Source of the DNA: Gammaproteobacteria bacterium
GTDB taxonomy: Bacteria; Pseudomonadota; Gammaproteobacteria; Magnimaribacterales; Magnimaribacteraceae
Length of the DNA: 34,933 nt
Assembly (NCBI GenBank): GCA_012965075.1
Contig: DTSY01000062.1
Span: 1-34,933, forward strand
Direction of reading: 5' to 3'
Shown: positions 33,067-34,933 of the stretch, piece after piece
Position numbering within the stretch: the stretch's first letter is position 1
Layout: every line of letters starts with the position of its first letter
The notes under the pieces: generated by a model
The model's input: only the letters and a program-made list of their open reading frames with translations
Databases searched by the model: none
What the model was told of the DNA's origin: nothing
Translations under genes and position numbers: made by a program

Positions 33067-34042
33067 TAAAAATGAACCGCATAATAATGAAGTAAAGCTT
33101 GAGCTTTCCATGTTCTCTCCAAGTTATCTTTTAACCTGGTTGGGGACGGGGTTCCTTTATGTACTAACTCTGTTGCCTATCCAGATCCAATTATTCTTAG
33201 GGGGTCAACTTGGATCAATTCTTCTTTTTATTAGTCCTCAAAGAAAAAATATTACACAAATAAATCTTCAACTTTGTTTTCCAAACAAGACTCAAATTGA
33301 ACTAGAAAAAATGGTTAAGGAAGTCTTTAAGGACATTGGTAAAGGACTAATAGAAACAGGAATAACCTGGTGGAAATCAGACCGATTTATAGACAAACTC
33401 ATAAACAAAAAATCAAATTTTGAACAATTAGATAGCAATAACGAAGGTTGTCTAATTTTGCTAAAACATTCAACGCATGCAGAGTTAGATATACGAATCA
33501 TATCTAGAATTCTCAGGGTAGGAGGAATGTATAAAACCCAAACAAATAAAGTTATGAACTACCTGATGATTAAAGCCAGGAACAAGTATTTAATTGGTAC
33601 CGTTACTAATCGACAGACTAGAAGAGGACTAAAATGGCTTCGTAATGGGCTTAAATTTCTCTATGCGGCTGATCAAGATTATGGGGGGAAGGGATCAGAG
33701 TTTGTGCCTTTTTTTGGGATACAAGCAGCTACAATTTCACTGCCTTCAGATCTATTTAAAAAAGGTACTAGGGTTTATTTTTTTAATGTTATCAGAGTCA
33801 ATTCCAGTTACGAGATTACCTTAGATGAATTTAGCCAGCAGACAGATAAAGATGGTTTTTTAAATGAAATGAATAATTTTTATCAGAAAGCTATTTTAGA
33901 AGCCCCCACGCAATACTTCTGGATGCACAGAAGGTTTAAGACCAGACCAGAAGGGGAAGAAGGGTTATATCCTCATTGGAAAAGAAGAGAAGCCAGAAGA
34001 GAAAGAGAAAGAAATAAAAAAGTTAAGAGTCTAAATCCTTAA
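33056..34042 (+). CDS. lpxL: Lipid A biosynthesis lauroyl (late) acyltransferase
   Basis: Inner-membrane enzyme of the LpxL/HtrB family that adds a secondary acyl chain to Kdo-lipid A. A hydrophobic N-terminal region (about 23-60) anchors it. The HX4E catalytic motif is H138 to E143 (HSTHAE). It is followed by RQTRRGLKWLRNG, FLYAADQDYGGKG, FVPFFGIQAATI and the ending YFWMHRRFKTRPEGEEGLYP, all family hallmarks. 328 residues, slightly longer than E. coli LpxL (306), mainly at a basic C-terminal tail. The start overlaps hldD by 11 bases, and the last 20 bases overlap convergent hldE. LpxL versus LpxM specificity is not decided by sequence alone. Confidence 0.93.
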   Translation: MKDSKNEPHNNEVKLELSMFSPSYLLTWLGTGFLYVLTLLPIQIQLFLGGQLGSILLFISPQRKNITQINLQLCFPNKTQIELEKMVKEVFKDIGKGLIETGITWWKSDRFIDKLINKKSNFEQLDSNNEGCLILLKHSTHAELDIRIISRILRVGGMYKTQTNKVMNYLMIKARNKYLIGTVTNRQTRRGLKWLRNGLKFLYAADQDYGGKGSEFVPFFGIQAATISLPSDLFKKGTRVYFFNVIRVNSSYEITLDEFSQQTDKDGFLNEMNNFYQKAILEAPTQYFWMHRRFKTRPEGEEGLYPHWKRREARRERERNKKVKSLNP

Positions 34043-34933
34043 TTTTCTTTATTAAGTTAGAAGTTGAAAAGCCTTTAACCAGCTTGATCGTTTTTACCTG
34101 TCCTCCCTTTGAGAGTACTTCTTTGGAGCCGACAATATCTTTGACTTTATAGTCTTGACCCTTAACTAGTACATCGGGTTCTAACTCTTTAATTAACTTT
34201 AGTGGAGTGTCTTGTGAAAATGAGGTAACCCAATCTACGCTGTCTAATGCGGCCACCTGAAGTGCTCTGTGTCTTAAGCTATTGATGGGTCTTTTATTGC
34301 CTTTCAGTCTTTTCACTGAGCGGTCTGTATTCAAAGCGACTATCAATCTATCGCCTAATTTCTTAGCTTCACTGAGATAAGTTATGTGGCCAGGATGAAG
34401 TAGATCAAAACACCCATTGGTGAAAACAATTTTTTTAGAATCTTTCTTAGCTGCTTTCACCAGATCTTTAATCTCACTATTAGAAATAAGCGAATCACCT
34501 GAATTCAAACTCTGGCTTAGTTCAACTAACGAAGGAGAAGCGGTTCCGGATTTACTCACTACTATGCCTGCTGCCACATTAGCTAACTTGACTGAATCTT
34601 CTAAACTCATACCGCTGGACTGAGCTGTTGCCAAACTAGCAATCACGGTATCTCCAGCACCCGACACATCGAAAACATCCTTTGCTTCAGTAGGGAAGTC
34701 AGATCTATTTATTTTCCCTTTATCTTTTTTGAACAGGGTCATCCCTTCTTGCCCCCTGGTAACCAGAAGTGCCTGCAGGGCTAACTTTTTAATTAGTTTA
34801 TTAGCTTTATTTGTAAAATCAGACTCGGAAGAGATCCCTCCAACTTCGGTAGAAAATTCCAAGAAATTCGGAGTGATAATGTAAGCACCTTTGTACTTGT
34901 TGAAGTTATTGCCTTTGGGATCAATAAAGACGG
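34023..34933 (-). CDS. hldE: Bifunctional heptose kinase/adenylyltransferase HldE (5' end outside window)
   Basis: Makes ADP-D-glycero-D-manno-heptose: a PfkB-type kinase phosphorylates heptose 7-phosphate at C1 and an adenylyltransferase then activates it. The window holds the second half of the kinase domain and the whole transferase. The frame remains open to base 34933, starting inside FIDPKGNNF, so the N-terminus is lost. The kinase catalytic motif is DVSGAGDTVIAS. The transferase has TNGCFDLLHPGHITYLSEA (HxGH) and NTDRSVKRLKGNKRPIN, and the end is KGFSTSNLIKKIKDL. The 3' end overlaps lpxL by 20 bases. Together with hldD next door it covers most of the heptose branch; gmhA and gmhB are not here. 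Confidence 0.95.
   Translation of the reverse strand, partial: VFIDPKGNNFNKYKGAYIITPNFLEFSTEVGGISSESDFTNKANKLIKKLALQALLVTRGQEGMTLFKKDKGKINRSDFPTEAKDVFDVSGAGDTVIASLATAQSSGMSLEDSVKLANVAAGIVVSKSGTASPSLVELSQSLNSGDSLISNSEIKDLVKAAKKDSKKIVFTNGCFDLLHPGHITYLSEAKKLGDRLIVALNTDRSVKRLKGNKRPINSLRHRALQVAALDSVDWVTSFSQDTPLKLIKELEPDVLVKGQDYKVKDIVGSKEVLSKGGQVKTIKLVKGFSTSNLIKKIKDLDS

Noticed and set aside
1..34933. CRISPR arrays, insertion sequences, prophage or integrase genes
   Set aside because: No regularly spaced repeats, terminal inverted repeats, transposase, integrase or phage-like proteins were seen; base and codon use look even across the window.

Overview
The window looks like a piece of chromosome from an AT-rich, streamlined marine gammaproteobacterium, with SAR86-like bacteria as my best guess. 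The reasons are the AT-rich base use, very tight packing, a TonB-dependent receptor, a PQQ alcohol dehydrogenase, and gammaproteobacterial gene orders (xseB-ispA-dxs; nrdR-ribD-ribB-ribH-nusB; miaA-hflX-hflK-hflC-purA; glnK-amtB). The lineage is an inference; there is no rRNA gene in the window to settle it. No gene-free stretch exceeds 300 bases. The longest are 30588-30772 (sigma-54 control region of glnK) and 28783-28943 (amtB terminator region).

Layout. 1-3645 (+): the C-terminal part of an RND efflux permease (cut by the window edge), then a TonB-dependent outer-membrane receptor. 3692-6691 (+): xseB, ispA and dxs, which supply isoprenoid precursors. 6686-9333 (-): a thiolase, thiL and pgpA, read leftward. 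9428-9724 (-): a small uncharacterised protein. 9822-12053 (+): a membrane-anchored quinohemoprotein alcohol dehydrogenase. 12058-13858 (-): a three-gene operon encoding a MotA/TolQ/ExbB-like channel, a one-helix partner with an unusual periplasmic domain, and a two-helix membrane protein of unknown role. 13945-19461 (+): nth, glyA, nrdR, ribD, ribBX, ribH and nusB in one compact run. 19448-28782 (-): a long leftward run of an LhgO-like FAD oxidoreductase, miaA, hflX, hflK, hflC, purA, a small exported protein and a DUF3604 protein. 28944-30587 (-): glnK-amtB behind a good -24/-12 promoter. 30773-34933: lipopolysaccharide genes waaA (-), hldD-lpxL (+) and the start-truncated hldE (-).

How the parts fit. 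dxs and ispA carry pyruvate and glyceraldehyde phosphate to farnesyl diphosphate. The rib genes supply flavin, but the usual riboflavin synthase gene (ribE) is missing from its normal slot, and the RibB protein carries a C-terminal GTP-cyclohydrolase-like half with no cysteines, so both activities must come from elsewhere. hldE, hldD and waaA build the Kdo-heptose inner core, and lpxL finishes lipid A. glnK-amtB is the nitrogen-limitation ammonium system and has matching promoter signals. The hfl region lacks hfq between miaA and hflX.

Most worth a second look: the three-gene ion-channel cluster at 12058-13858 (the best candidate for an undescribed system), the apparent ATT start codon of the LhgO-like gene, the sigma-54/NtrC control region of glnK, the regular C-X4-C-X4-C-X4-C cluster of Nth, and the missing hfq and ribE.
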